Below are positions 1 through 7,153 of a stretch of 44,085 nucleotides of DNA, one piece after another (the first letter of the stretch is position 1; the number at the start of each line of letters is the position of its first letter). Source of the DNA: Fontimicrobium_A sp034506455 (GTDB lineage Bacteria > Zhuqueibacterota > Zhuqueibacteria > Residuimicrobiales > Krinioviventaceae). Below the pieces are notes generated by a model that made no database searches, was not told the DNA's origin, and saw nothing but the letters and a program-made list of their open reading frames with translations. The stretch spans positions 1-44,085 of the forward strand of contig JAPDPN010000010.1 of the NCBI GenBank assembly GCA_034506455.1, written 5' to 3'. The translations under genes were made by a program, and so were the position numbers.

Positions 1-209
1 CCGCCGGAGTTTTTTGTCATTTCCTTTTGGATTTGCTGCAACGTCATATCGGCAGCGGCTATTTTTGGTTTTTCCCTTTTTCATGGAAATCTTTTGAATG
101 GGGCTTGTTTTGGCCTGAGGATTCGATAAAATGGATTCATATATGGCTCATTTTAATTCTTGCAGCTGAAGCGGTCGTTCGGTTGATAAAAGGGCGAAAA
201 ATTTATTGA
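1..209 (+). CDS. C-terminal end of an integral membrane protein, possibly YdjM-like (partial)
   Basis: The reading frame is open from the first bases of the window to a TGA at 207-209, so this is the tail of a gene that begins upstream; the TTG at 27 is not needed as a start. The visible 68 or so residues contain H-F-L-L-D near the front, an aromatic-rich stretch with PFSW, and one hydrophobic helix (WIHIWLILILAAEAVV) before a basic end (KGRKIY). A histidine-x3-aspartate followed by a W/F-P-F-S motif is reminiscent of the YdjM family of membrane-bound putative metal-dependent hydrolases. That is only a resemblance, and any small polytopic membrane protein could look like this. No terminator follows it; the next 170 bases hold the putative slyD promoter and leader. 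Confidence 0.55.
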   Translation, partial: AGVFCHFLLDLLQRHIGSGYFWFFPFSWKSFEWGLFWPEDSIKWIHIWLILILAAEAVVRLIKGRKIY

Positions 210-231
210 TGCGCTGCGGGCAAGATAATGC

Positions 232-260
232 TTGCGAATGACCTAAAAGATTGATATATT
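232..260 (+). promoter_or_regulatory. Putative sigma-70-type promoter upstream of the slyD-like gene
   Basis: TTGCGA at 232-237 and TATATT at 255-260 are separated by 17 bases, a good match to a -35/-10 pair. It lies about 125 bases before the slyD-like start, in the only non-coding stretch between two genes. The leader it would make carries a Shine-Dalgarno-like AAGGAGGAG at 268-276 that is not followed by a convincing reading frame. This is prediction from sequence only. Confidence 0.35.
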
Positions 261-383
261 GGAAATGAAGGAGGAGTTTTCTCTGAGACTTTGACTGATC
301 CCGTTCTTTTGACGCCTTTCGTTCTGGTCCCTGAGATATTCCCCGTAACAACAACAAGAACCAATTAAAGGAGTTAACGACCT

Positions 384-848
384 ATGCAGATTGAAAAGCA
401 TATGGTGGTTTCGATGCATTACTCTCTCACCGACAGCGAGGGAAATCTCTTGGACACCTCAGAAGGCCGTCCGCCTCTGCAGTTTTTGTGCGGAGCCGAT
501 CAGATCATTTCCGGCTTGGAAAACCAGATGCTCGGCATGCAGGTGGGCGAGAAAAAATCCATTGTCGTTCCCGCAGTCGAGGCGTACGGCGAGTACGACG
601 ACGAGTTGGTGCAGGAATGGGAGCGCAGCGCATTTTCGGATGCGGATCAGTTGGAAGAGGGCGAGGTTTTGGAATTCGAAACCGATGACGGGCATGTGGT
701 CGAAGGCCGCATCGCTGAAATCGACGGCGACACGGTAGTCATCGATTTTAACCACCCTCTTGCCGGCGAAGAGCTGCATTTTCAAGTCGAGATTATGGAC
801 ATTCGTCCCGCTACCCCCGAAGAAATTGCGCACGGACACGTTCACTAA
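384..848 (+). CDS. slyD: FKBP-type peptidyl-prolyl cis-trans isomerase, SlyD-like
   Basis: This is a 154-residue cytoplasmic protein that should catalyse cis-trans isomerisation of X-Pro bonds and act as a folding chaperone. The FKBP signature is clear: an N-terminal strand with GNLLDTSEGRPPLQF (about residues 20-34), then GADQIISGLENQMLGM (37-52) and VGEKKSIVVPAVEAYGEYD (54-72). An insert-in-flap chaperone domain follows at about 70-125, and the final FKBP strand (FQVEIMDIRPATPEE) closes the fold. The end HGHVH is a short remnant of the long histidine/cysteine-rich metal-binding tail of E. coli SlyD (196 residues), so nickel storage is probably weak. The start is supported by AAAGGAG at 368-374. 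It stands alone, with its own likely promoter upstream and the RRM gene 69 bases downstream. Confidence 0.93.
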   Translation: MQIEKHMVVSMHYSLTDSEGNLLDTSEGRPPLQFLCGADQIISGLENQMLGMQVGEKKSIVVPAVEAYGEYDDELVQEWERSAFSDADQLEEGEVLEFETDDGHVVEGRIAEIDGDTVVIDFNHPLAGEELHFQVEIMDIRPATPEEIAHGHVH

Positions 849-865
849 CTCAAAAATTAACATTG

Positions 866-880
866 GCGGAAAAATTCCGC
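866..880 (+). other. Small hairpin between the slyD-like gene and the RRM gene
   Basis: GCGGAA at 866-871 and TTCCGC at 875-880 form a perfect 6-bp stem with a three-base loop. An A-rich stretch follows, not a T-run, so it is not a plus-strand intrinsic terminator. It could protect or process the 5' end of the message for the RNA-binding protein downstream, or mean nothing. Cold-inducible RRM genes often have structured leaders, but that link is inference. Confidence 0.25.
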
Positions 881-917
881 AAAAAGAAAAAATCAAAAAA
901 TTATAAAGGAGTTTTCC

Positions 918-1247
918 ATGAATCTCTACGTAGGCAATCTGTCTTATGATGTTGTTCAGACAGACCTCGAAAAATTGTTCGGCGCAATCGGGACGGTCAA
1001 ATCGGCAAAGGTTATTCGTGATCAAAGCAGCGGCGAATCCCGCGGCTTCGGTTTTGTCGAAATGGAGTCGGTTGAGGAAGGCAAAAAGGCCATTGAGGAA
1101 CTGAACGGAAAGGAAGTAAAAGGCCGAGCCATTGTCGTCAATGAGGCGCGGCCGCGTCGCGAGGATAATCGCGGCGGCCGACAAAGCGGCGGATACGGCA
1201 GCAGCAGCTACCGTTCCGGTAATCGTTCAGGCGGCTATCGGCGCTAA
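918..1247 (+). CDS. Small RNA-binding protein with one RRM domain and a glycine/arginine-rich tail
   Basis: This 109-residue protein is a bacterial RRM protein of the Rbp/CIRBP-like type, predicted to bind single-stranded RNA. RNP2 is LYVGNL (residues 3-8) and RNP1 is RGFGFVEM (42-49), with the expected beta-alpha-beta-beta-alpha-beta spacing over residues 1-80. Residues 82-109 form a low-complexity tail rich in Gly, Arg, Ser and Tyr, as in cyanobacterial Rbp proteins and eukaryotic glycine-rich RNA-binding proteins. The start is supported by AAAGGAG at 906-912. The gene is followed immediately by a strong intrinsic terminator, so it is the last gene of its transcript. A role in cold response or RNA chaperoning is likely by family, but no target can be named. 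Confidence 0.93.
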   Translation: MNLYVGNLSYDVVQTDLEKLFGAIGTVKSAKVIRDQSSGESRGFGFVEMESVEEGKKAIEELNGKEVKGRAIVVNEARPRREDNRGGRQSGGYGSSSYRSGNRSGGYRR

Positions 1248-1270
1248 GGCCTAGGCATTTTGAGACGCCT

Positions 1271-1299
1271 CGCCCCTTAACCGGCGGGGCGTTTTTTTT
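1271..1299 (+). terminator. Rho-independent terminator after the RRM gene
   Basis: CGCCCC at 1271-1276 pairs with GGGGCG at 1286-1291 around a nine-base loop, and eight T residues follow at 1292-1299. It lies 24 bases after the RRM stop codon and separates this transcript from the tRNA gene. Confidence 0.9.
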
Positions 1300-1408
1300 G
1301 CCGGTTATTGCAGTTTATGGGTGTCGGTGCGCTTTTTCCTGATCTTGCACTAAAAGCCTATACTTTCTCGTCATGCCGGCGCACAGGCAACGCAAGATGA
1401 TATTTCCC

Positions 1409-1437
1409 TTGATTTATTTCTAAAAACGGCTTAAATT
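1409..1437 (+). promoter_or_regulatory. Putative promoter of tRNA-Thr
   Basis: TTGATT at 1409-1414 and TAAATT at 1432-1437 are separated by 17 bases, and the -10 ends 13 bases before the first base of the tRNA. The same arrangement with an identical TAAATT occurs before the TPR lipoprotein gene and before bamA, which strengthens the call. The rest of the 1300-1408 stretch holds nothing I recognise. Confidence 0.45.
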
Positions 1438-1450
1438 TTTATACAGATAA

Positions 1451-1523
1451 GCCACCTTGGCTCAGTCGGTAGAGCGGCTCACTCGTAATGAGCAGGTCGT
1501 CGGTTCGATTCCGACAGGTGGCT
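1451..1523 (+). tRNA. tRNA-Thr (anticodon CGT)
   Basis: The cloverleaf is complete. Acceptor arm GCCACCT (1451-1457) pairs with AGGTGGC (1516-1522), with discriminator T at 1523. The D stem GCTC/GAGC is at 1460-1463 and 1472-1475. The anticodon stem GCTCA/TGAGC encloses loop CTCGTAA (1482-1488) with anticodon CGT at 1484-1486. The T stem GTCGG/CCGAC encloses TTCGATT. CGT reads the threonine codon ACG. The 3' CCA is not encoded. No integrase or duplicated tRNA end is visible nearby. Confidence 0.96.
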
Positions 1524-1550
1524 CTCACTTCAGTAAAATCGGGCATTTGC

Positions 1551-2474
1551 ATGAAAACCGGGCGTTTTCTGCTTTTCTTCACGGCAGCAGCTTCTTCACT
1601 TTTCGCAGAATCCTCAGCCGGAACGTCCGGCTTTCAATTCCTCAAAATGCAGGTAAGCGCGCGGGCTGCGGGAATGGGGGGCGCATTTGTCGCCGTACCT
1701 GCCGATCTCCATTCACTTTATTATAATCCCGCGGAAATTGCCGCTATTGAGAATCGTACGGCTGCACTTTCTTACCAGGACGATCTGCTCGATTTGAGCT
1801 CCGGATTTATCGGCTATGTTCACCCCCGCCTGGGCATCGGCAGTGCGGGCGCTTATATTCTTTACCGCAATTACGGTGCCTTTAAGCGCACGGATGCTTC
1901 CGGGCAGGAGCTCGGCGAGTTTGGAGCAAACAGCTTTGTCTTGGGCGCAGCTTATGCGCTGTCGCCGATCGAAAACCTCCGCGCGGGCGCAACGATCAAA
2001 TACATTCATTCTGCAATTGACGCTTATTCAGCCTCTGCAGCCGCAGTGGACATTGCGGCCTCTTTTCGTATCCCGAAACACGATCTCACTTTGGGAGTGG
2101 GCATCTTTAACCTTGGAACGCAGCTGACTGCTTTTCTTACGGAGAAATACCCGCTTCCGCTGCAGGTTCGCGCCGGTTTTTCGAAACGGCTGGCGCACTT
2201 GCCCCTTTTGTACGCAGTCAACTTTTATCAATACAACGACAGCCGATGGCTTTTTGCGCTCGGCGGCGAATTTACGTTGACGCCGTCGTTTTTCCTGCGC
2301 TTCGGCTATGACCGTTACGGAGCGGAAATGGCCGTCGATTCTTCCAAGGATACATTGGCCGGAGCAGCGGTGGGCTTGGGCTTTATTTGGAACAAATACG
2401 CATTTGATTATTCGTTTACCTCTCTGGGAGCTTTGGGCTCTCTCAACCGTTTTACCTTTTCCGGGCATTTTTAA
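1551..2474 (+). CDS. PorV/PorQ-like outer-membrane beta-barrel protein (UPF0164 family)
   Basis: This is an exported protein of 307 residues. I place the start at ATG 1551 (MKTGRFLLFF...) because it opens a normal signal peptide ending near residue 20 (SLFAES); upstream starts fall inside the tRNA. After the signal come the family hallmarks SARAAGMGGAFVAVPADL (36-53) and LYYNPAEIAAI, which are typical of the PorV/PorQ/UPF0164 barrels of FCB bacteria. The remainder is alternating amphipathic strands with many Gly and aromatic residues, and the protein ends in phenylalanine (TFSGHF), as outer-membrane barrels commonly do. In Bacteroidota PorV serves type IX secretion, but many FCB genomes carry paralogues of unknown role, and no other secretion gene is seen here. 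It is followed after 48 bases by another exported gene. Confidence 0.85.
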   Translation: MKTGRFLLFFTAAASSLFAESSAGTSGFQFLKMQVSARAAGMGGAFVAVPADLHSLYYNPAEIAAIENRTAALSYQDDLLDLSSGFIGYVHPRLGIGSAGAYILYRNYGAFKRTDASGQELGEFGANSFVLGAAYALSPIENLRAGATIKYIHSAIDAYSASAAAVDIAASFRIPKHDLTLGVGIFNLGTQLTAFLTEKYPLPLQVRAGFSKRLAHLPLLYAVNFYQYNDSRWLFALGGEFTLTPSFFLRFGYDRYGAEMAVDSSKDTLAGAAVGLGFIWNKYAFDYSFTSLGALGSLNRFTFSGHF

Positions 2475-2522
2475 GCAGGTTTACGCGTTAGGTAATAAGG
2501 ACGAAAAGAGAGGTTGGGTGAT

Positions 2523-2984
2523 ATGAAACGAATCTTTATAGTTTTGTCATTGATTCTTCCTTTAACCGTCTTTGCGCAATTCAAGGGACAGATTGGAGCG
2601 CGCAACTTTGGTACCGGGATGCGCACCGCCGGTCTGTTGGACATGTTGGGTCTGGATCCTTCGCGTTTTTCCATGACGCAAAGCTATACTCTTAGTTATG
2701 CGACTGTGGGCAACCGAGGCTTTACGCAGGGACTCTATCTGAATACCTTGCGTTATCAGTTTTCCGAGCCTTTAAACGTTGCCGTTCAATTCGGTATGGC
2801 GCATCAGCCTTTATCTATTCCGGGTGCCGCGCCGATTCTGAATAACGGACTGTTTCTTTCCGGCGCTCAGCTGCGCTGGCAGCCGTCTGCCAATACTGTA
2901 CTGCAACTCGATTTCCACCGGTATCCCGTAAGCACCGGCTTTCGCAGCGCCGTCGGCTACCCCTTTATGAATTATAACGAATAG
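2523..2984 (+). CDS. Exported protein of unknown function
   Basis: I do not recognise this 153-residue protein. It has a clear signal peptide (MKRIFIVLSLILPLTVFAQ) cleaved near residue 19. The mature part is rich in Gly, Tyr, Gln and short hydrophobic alternations (for example GLYLNTLRYQFSEPLNVAVQFGM), as in a small outer-membrane or periplasmic beta-sheet protein, but it lacks a terminal aromatic residue and ends in MNYNE. The start ATG 2523 is preferred over an in-frame TTG at 2514 because GAGAGG at 2508-2513 is well placed for it. It lies between the PorV-like barrel and the LytR_C gene with gaps of 48 and 12 bases, which suggests co-transcription. Confidence 0.75.
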   Translation: MKRIFIVLSLILPLTVFAQFKGQIGARNFGTGMRTAGLLDMLGLDPSRFSMTQSYTLSYATVGNRGFTQGLYLNTLRYQFSEPLNVAVQFGMAHQPLSIPGAAPILNNGLFLSGAQLRWQPSANTVLQLDFHRYPVSTGFRSAVGYPFMNYNE

Positions 2985-2996
2985 GCAGGTGAAATC

Positions 2997-3512
2997 TTGA
3001 ATCGCAAGTTGACAAGCAGCAGGCGAAGGCGGACAAGCAGCTCCAAAACGCCTTCCATGACATGGCCGATCCGGCCGTCGCTGATTTTCATCTATCTGTT
3101 GGTAGCCGTCAATCTTGTGCTGATTTTTTCGTCTGCAAAGAGCATTTTCCAAAAGGCACAGATCGGCAGTATCCCTCCCTCTTCGATTAAAGGGGATCAA
3201 AGCGTATTGACTCTGGAAATACAGAACGGCTGCGGTGTTGCGGGAATCGCCAAACGCGTCGAGACAAATTTAGCGGGAAAACCTTATCAGGTGATCGGAA
3301 CAGGCAACGCCGATCATTGGAATTATGAGCATACGACGTTGATCGATCTAAAAGGAACGAATAAGGCAGCCATCGAGCGGCTTCGCAAAGAGATAGGCAT
3401 CGACAAAGAATATGTCTTTCAAGTCAAGGAGTCGGGCAAAGACCAGGTCGATGCGCGGCTTATTATCGGCAAGGATTATTCATCGTTAAAGATTTTCAAC
3501 GCGCAGCCCTAA
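2997..3512 (+). CDS. Membrane-anchored protein with a stand-alone LytR_C domain
   Basis: This 171-residue protein has a very basic N-terminus (RKLTSSRRRRTSSSK), one membrane helix at about residues 27-47 (SLIFIYLLVAVNLVLIFSSA), and then a single LytR C-terminal domain at about 70-165. Domain marks are LTLEIQNGCGVAGIAKRV, then a central NADHWNYEHTTLIDLKG, and the closing DARLIIGKDYSSLKIF. LytR_C usually follows the LytR-CpsA-Psr catalytic domain; here that catalytic domain is absent, so this is not a wall-polymer ligase. Its role is unknown. Translation begins at TTG 2997, supported by AGGCAGGTG just upstream at 2983-2991. KdtA follows after 15 bases. Confidence 0.85.
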   Translation: MNRKLTSSRRRRTSSSKTPSMTWPIRPSLIFIYLLVAVNLVLIFSSAKSIFQKAQIGSIPPSSIKGDQSVLTLEIQNGCGVAGIAKRVETNLAGKPYQVIGTGNADHWNYEHTTLIDLKGTNKAAIERLRKEIGIDKEYVFQVKESGKDQVDARLIIGKDYSSLKIFNAQP

Positions 3513-3527
3513 TTCTCAACGCCAGGC

Positions 3528-4817
3528 ATGCTCTCAATTTTCATCCTTTTCTATAATATTGTCAGAATCCCGCTGCTGCCCCTGGTTGCGGCAGCGGGAT
3601 TTTTTAATGCCAAGATTCGAAGAACGTTATGGGGCAGAAGGCGTCTGTTCAGTAATCTGCGCCGAGAGCTCAGCTCTGTTCCTACCCATGCAAGACGTCT
3701 ATGGCTGCATGCCTCCTCGATGGGAGAGTTCGAACAAAGCATTCCCCTTATTATCGAGTTGGCCGACCGCTTCCCGAACGATTGGATCATCGTCAGTCTG
3801 TTCTCACCCTCGGTCTATGACCATCTTTCCTGGCGCCATCCGCGCGTAATTTTTACCTATCTTCCCTTGGACGGCTTTTATACATCCGCCAAGTTTATCG
3901 ATCTGATCAAGCCTGCCGTGCATATCATCGTCCGCCATGATGTCTGGCCGAATATACAATGGCGATTACGGCGACGGGGCATCCCCTCCCTGTTGATCAA
4001 CGGCAGTATTTCCGATAAACGCTATGCATCCATTCGGAGGTACAAATTCGCTCATCGTCTGCTGATGGATTCCTTTACGGCCGTCTGCGTGGTTTCGGAA
4101 CCGAACCGAGAACGATTCAAGCTCGTTTCACCGCATGCAGAGATTTACCTCTGCGGCGATACCCGCTACGATCGCGTCCATCAACGGTCGATGGAAACGA
4201 GCCGTATCCAATTTTTGCTTGATTCCGGTTGTTTTTTGCGCTCTGCAACCTGTGTTGCCGGCAGCACCTGGCCGTCGGATGAGGCCGTTATTTTGGAGCC
4301 GCTCATTGAGCGGATTCGAATACAGCCCGACTTTAAGCTCATTCTTGCTCCGCACGAAATCGATAAGGAACATCTTCAGGATCTCGAAAATCGGTTTACG
4401 GTTGCAGGTATTTCTTGTAAAAGACTTGCCGAGTTGGAACAGGGGAGGGGCGATCAATTTCGAGTGCTGCTGATTGACCGCATCGGCATTTTGGCAAATC
4501 TCTACGCTTTGGGAGCTGCAGCAGTGGTGGGCGGGGCTTTCGGACCTGGAGTTCACAGCGTATTGGAACCTGCCGCGCATGGATGCGTTGTTTGTTACGG
4601 TCCTCGTCACCGCAATTCTCCTGAAGCCAAGGAAATGACCGCTGAAGGCTTGGGTTATCCTTTTGAATCCGCTGAAGAGTTTAAGCGCTTGTTGACGCTT
4701 TTTTTCGAAAATCCGCAAGAATGCAGAGAACGCGGAGAGCGGGTCAAGGCTTTCGTCCATGAACGCCTGGGTGCAGCTCGTCGCACAGCGGACGTAGTCG
4801 AGAAATATTTGCATTAA
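3528..4817 (+). CDS. waaA: 3-deoxy-D-manno-octulosonic acid (Kdo) transferase
   Basis: This enzyme transfers Kdo from CMP-Kdo to lipid IV-A at the inner membrane, starting the lipopolysaccharide core. The length, 429 residues, matches the family (E. coli 425). The N-terminus is a hydrophobic anchor (residues 1-25). The GT-B N-domain carries HASSMGEFEQSIPLI (61-75), with the conserved Glu in GEF as presumed catalytic base. The C-domain donor site shows VVGGAFGPGVHSVLEPAAHG at about residues 331-350. Also typical are RHDVWPNIQWRLRRRGIP and INGSISDKRY. Whether it adds one or more Kdo residues cannot be read from sequence. It lies between the LytR_C gene (15 bases) and mtnA (23 bases). Its presence supports a Kdo-containing lipid A and fits the lpx genes 11 kb downstream. 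Confidence 0.95.
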   Translation: MLSIFILFYNIVRIPLLPLVAAAGFFNAKIRRTLWGRRRLFSNLRRELSSVPTHARRLWLHASSMGEFEQSIPLIIELADRFPNDWIIVSLFSPSVYDHLSWRHPRVIFTYLPLDGFYTSAKFIDLIKPAVHIIVRHDVWPNIQWRLRRRGIPSLLINGSISDKRYASIRRYKFAHRLLMDSFTAVCVVSEPNRERFKLVSPHAEIYLCGDTRYDRVHQRSMETSRIQFLLDSGCFLRSATCVAGSTWPSDEAVILEPLIERIRIQPDFKLILAPHEIDKEHLQDLENRFTVAGISCKRLAELEQGRGDQFRVLLIDRIGILANLYALGAAAVVGGAFGPGVHSVLEPAAHGCVVCYGPRHRNSPEAKEMTAEGLGYPFESAEEFKRLLTLFFENPQECRERGERVKAFVHERLGAARRTADVVEKYLH

Positions 4818-4840
4818 GCGAACGGAAGAACAGGTCGGCG

Positions 4841-5881
4841 ATGGATGAGTTAAAGTCAGTATCTTGGCATGACGGCAAGGTTCGCATACTGGATCAGACC
4901 AGACTTCCTGAAGAGCTGGTCATTTTGGAAATTTCCGATTATTACGGCGTTATCGACGCCATCCGCAGCCTCGCGGTTCGAGGTGCGCCGGCAATTGGAA
5001 TTGCCGCAGCTTTCGGCGTCGTGTTGTCGATCTGGCGGGCCGACGAAGCGGATCGACCGACATTTTTGATGCGCATCAATCGCACCATGGACGAGTTGGC
5101 GGCAGCGCGACCGACGGCTAAAAATCTCACTTGGGCGTTGGCGCAGATGCGCAGCGTTTTGACCAGGCATTTGAATCGCCCTTTACGTGAGATCAAACAG
5201 GCGCTTCTGGCCGAAGCCCAACGCATTTTAGACGATGACGTGCAGCGATGCAAATTGATCGGTCGACACGGAGCTTCGTTGCTTCCCGTAAGAGCGGGTG
5301 TCCTTACCCATTGCAATACCGGCTTTTTAGCGACCGGCGGTTACGGCACGGCTCTGGGTATCGTGCGGGCGGCCGTCGAAAGCGGCCGCAAGGTGCAGGT
5401 GTATGTCGATGAGACTCGGCCGCTGCTTCAGGGCGCCCGGCTGACCACCTTCGAGCTGATGGAGGACGGGATTCCGGTAACGCTGATTACCGACAATATG
5501 GCCGCTTACGTCATGAAAAAGGGCTTGATCGATGTCGTCATTGTCGGGGCGGACCGCATAGCCAGAAACGGTGACGTCGCCAACAAGATCGGGACCTATG
5601 GGCTCGCGGTTTTGGCAAAAGAACATAAAATCCCTTTTTTGGTAGCGGCGCCGCTGTCCACATTTGATAAAGATACGGCGACCGGCGACGACATTGTCAT
5701 CGAAGAGCGGAGCGGCGATGAAGTCCGAAAAATCGGCGATCGATGGATCGCCCCTGAAGACGTGCCGGTCTTGAATCCGGCTTTTGATGTAACGCCGCAC
5801 CAGCTTATTTCCGCCATCGTCTCCGAAAAGGGCGTCATTAAATTCCCCGATGAATCCAAATTATTGGAATGGCTAAAATAA
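4841..5881 (+). CDS. mtnA: S-methyl-5-thioribose-1-phosphate isomerase
   Basis: MtnA converts methylthioribose-1-phosphate to methylthioribulose-1-phosphate in the methionine salvage pathway. At 346 residues it has the family length. Seen in the sequence: RGAPAIGIAAAFGVV (47-61) at the substrate phosphate site, THCNTG with the catalytic cysteine at about residue 158, and GADRIARNGDVANKIGTY with the catalytic aspartate at about 239. The related eIF2B-like proteins lack this combination. No other salvage gene (mtnP, mtnB, mtnK) lies in the window, so its position downstream of kdtA appears incidental. It may form the end of the transcript, because a putative promoter lies directly after it. Confidence 0.95.
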   Translation: MDELKSVSWHDGKVRILDQTRLPEELVILEISDYYGVIDAIRSLAVRGAPAIGIAAAFGVVLSIWRADEADRPTFLMRINRTMDELAAARPTAKNLTWALAQMRSVLTRHLNRPLREIKQALLAEAQRILDDDVQRCKLIGRHGASLLPVRAGVLTHCNTGFLATGGYGTALGIVRAAVESGRKVQVYVDETRPLLQGARLTTFELMEDGIPVTLITDNMAAYVMKKGLIDVVIVGADRIARNGDVANKIGTYGLAVLAKEHKIPFLVAAPLSTFDKDTATGDDIVIEERSGDEVRKIGDRWIAPEDVPVLNPAFDVTPHQLISAIVSEKGVIKFPDESKLLEWLK

Positions 5882-5884
5882 TAC

Positions 5885-5913
5885 TTGATAAAATCGCATT
5901 TTAACTGTAAATT
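5885..5913 (+). promoter_or_regulatory. Putative promoter of the TPR lipoprotein gene
   Basis: TTGATA at 5885-5890, a 17-base spacer and TAAATT at 5908-5913 form a good sigma-70-like pair in the 71-base gap between mtnA and the TPR gene. The -10 is identical to those proposed before tRNA-Thr and bamA. A strong ribosome site AAAGGAG follows at 5937-5943. Confidence 0.5.
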
Positions 5914-5952
5914 TCTAGTCAGCCAATCAACTTTATAAAGGAGATTTTTGCA

Positions 5953-7059
5953 ATGAGAACATTTGTGCGCTTGGGCGCCGTCTTGATGATCATCGGCATC
6001 CTTTTCGTGGCCTGCCAGACCAAAGAAGTGACGTCGGCCAAAGTTTATATCCAGCAGGATAATTGGGATAAGGCGATCGAACAGCTCGAGATGGCGATTC
6101 AGCTCTATCCGAACGATGCCGAGGCTTACTATCTGCTCGGTGAAGGAATGGCGCAGAAGCAAAATTGGACGCGCATGAACGAGATGTTCGACAAGTCGCT
6201 GGCCATTTCGCCCATGTTTGAGCCGCAGATTAAAAACACCCGCGACAAAAACTGGGTAAATGCCTATAACGGCGGCGTTGCCAGACTGCAGAAAAACGAT
6301 GTGGAAGGCGCCATTGAAAGCTTTTTAACGGCAACTGTGATCGATCCGCACCGCATCGACGCTTACAAAACCTTGAGCATTGCTTATGCTCGTGCCGACA
6401 ATTTGGAAAAAGCAAAAGAATACGCTTCGAAAGTTTTGGAAATCGAGCCGAACAACCGTGACGCCGTTAATCTTTTAGCTAACCTCCACTTTACGCTCAA
6501 AGAGTACGATAAGGTCATTGAGCTGGAAAAGAAAGCTCTGGAAATGAATCCGGACGATCGCGACGCCATCGCGAATTTGGCTATGGCTTACGACCTTTCC
6601 GGCCGCAGCGAGGAGGCTCGAGAAACCTATATCAAGGCTCTCGAAAAGAACCCCGGCGATAAAGACCTGCTTTTCAATTTGGCGCGGCTTTATTTCTTAA
6701 AGAGCGACTATCAGGAAGCCATCAAGCTGTTTAACGACGTGTTGGCTGCCAATCCTGAAGACTATGACGCCAACCTGCAGGTCGGAAACGCCTATCTGAG
6801 CATTGCCGATGACTATCGCAAAAAACTGGTCGAAAAGGAGCTAAACGGGAAAGAAGTTACTCCCAAAGAACGAGAAGAACTTCTCGGTTACTATCGCCAG
6901 GCCATTCCTTACATGGAAAAAGCTTTGAGCATTGCGTCCGGTAATCCGAGCATTAAGGTCGACTCTGCGGTTTACAATAATTTGGGCGTTGCTTACGTCA
7001 ACATCGGCGACAGCGAGAAGGGCAAATACTATTTCGACAAAGCTGAGAACGCTCAGTAA
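5953..7059 (+). CDS. TPR-repeat lipoprotein
   Basis: This 368-residue protein is a predicted lipoprotein. The signal peptide ends in the lipobox LFVAC, making Cys21 the lipidated residue. The mature part is almost entirely tetratricopeptide repeats. About seven to eight can be followed by their W/L-G-Y-A-F-A-P pattern, for example NWDKAIEQLEMAIQLYPNDA, DNLEKAKEYASKVLEIEPNN and YDKVIELEKKALEMNPDDRD. An insertion rich in Glu and Lys (about residues 280-310) interrupts the last repeats. TPR lipoproteins serve as scaffolds for envelope complexes such as BamD-like or PilW-like assemblies, but nothing here fixes the partner. It has its own promoter and terminator, so it is a single-gene transcript beside the envelope cluster. 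Confidence 0.9.
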   Translation: MRTFVRLGAVLMIIGILFVACQTKEVTSAKVYIQQDNWDKAIEQLEMAIQLYPNDAEAYYLLGEGMAQKQNWTRMNEMFDKSLAISPMFEPQIKNTRDKNWVNAYNGGVARLQKNDVEGAIESFLTATVIDPHRIDAYKTLSIAYARADNLEKAKEYASKVLEIEPNNRDAVNLLANLHFTLKEYDKVIELEKKALEMNPDDRDAIANLAMAYDLSGRSEEARETYIKALEKNPGDKDLLFNLARLYFLKSDYQEAIKLFNDVLAANPEDYDANLQVGNAYLSIADDYRKKLVEKELNGKEVTPKEREELLGYYRQAIPYMEKALSIASGNPSIKVDSAVYNNLGVAYVNIGDSEKGKYYFDKAENAQ

Positions 7060-7084
7060 ATTGAATACCATCGCCATAGTCAAT

Positions 7085-7111
7085 GCCCCGATTGTATCGG
7101 GGCTTTTTTTT
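7085..7111 (+). terminator. Rho-independent terminator after the TPR lipoprotein gene
   Basis: GCCCCGAT at 7085-7092 and ATCGGGGC at 7096-7103 form a perfect 8-bp stem with a three-base loop, followed by eight T residues. It lies 25 bases beyond the stop codon and separates the TPR gene from uppS. Confidence 0.93.
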
Positions 7112-7153
7112 GTTGCAGATTATAAAGTTTTCTCACGGAGAATCTGAAAGAAA

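Noticed and set aside
265..291. An 8-codon frame starting at ATG 265
   Set aside because: Too short to judge, and the ribosome-site-like motif lies inside it and not before it.
1457..1550. Starts for the PorV-like gene at 1457 or 1488
   Set aside because: Both fall within tRNA-Thr, and the signal peptide begins at ATG 1551.
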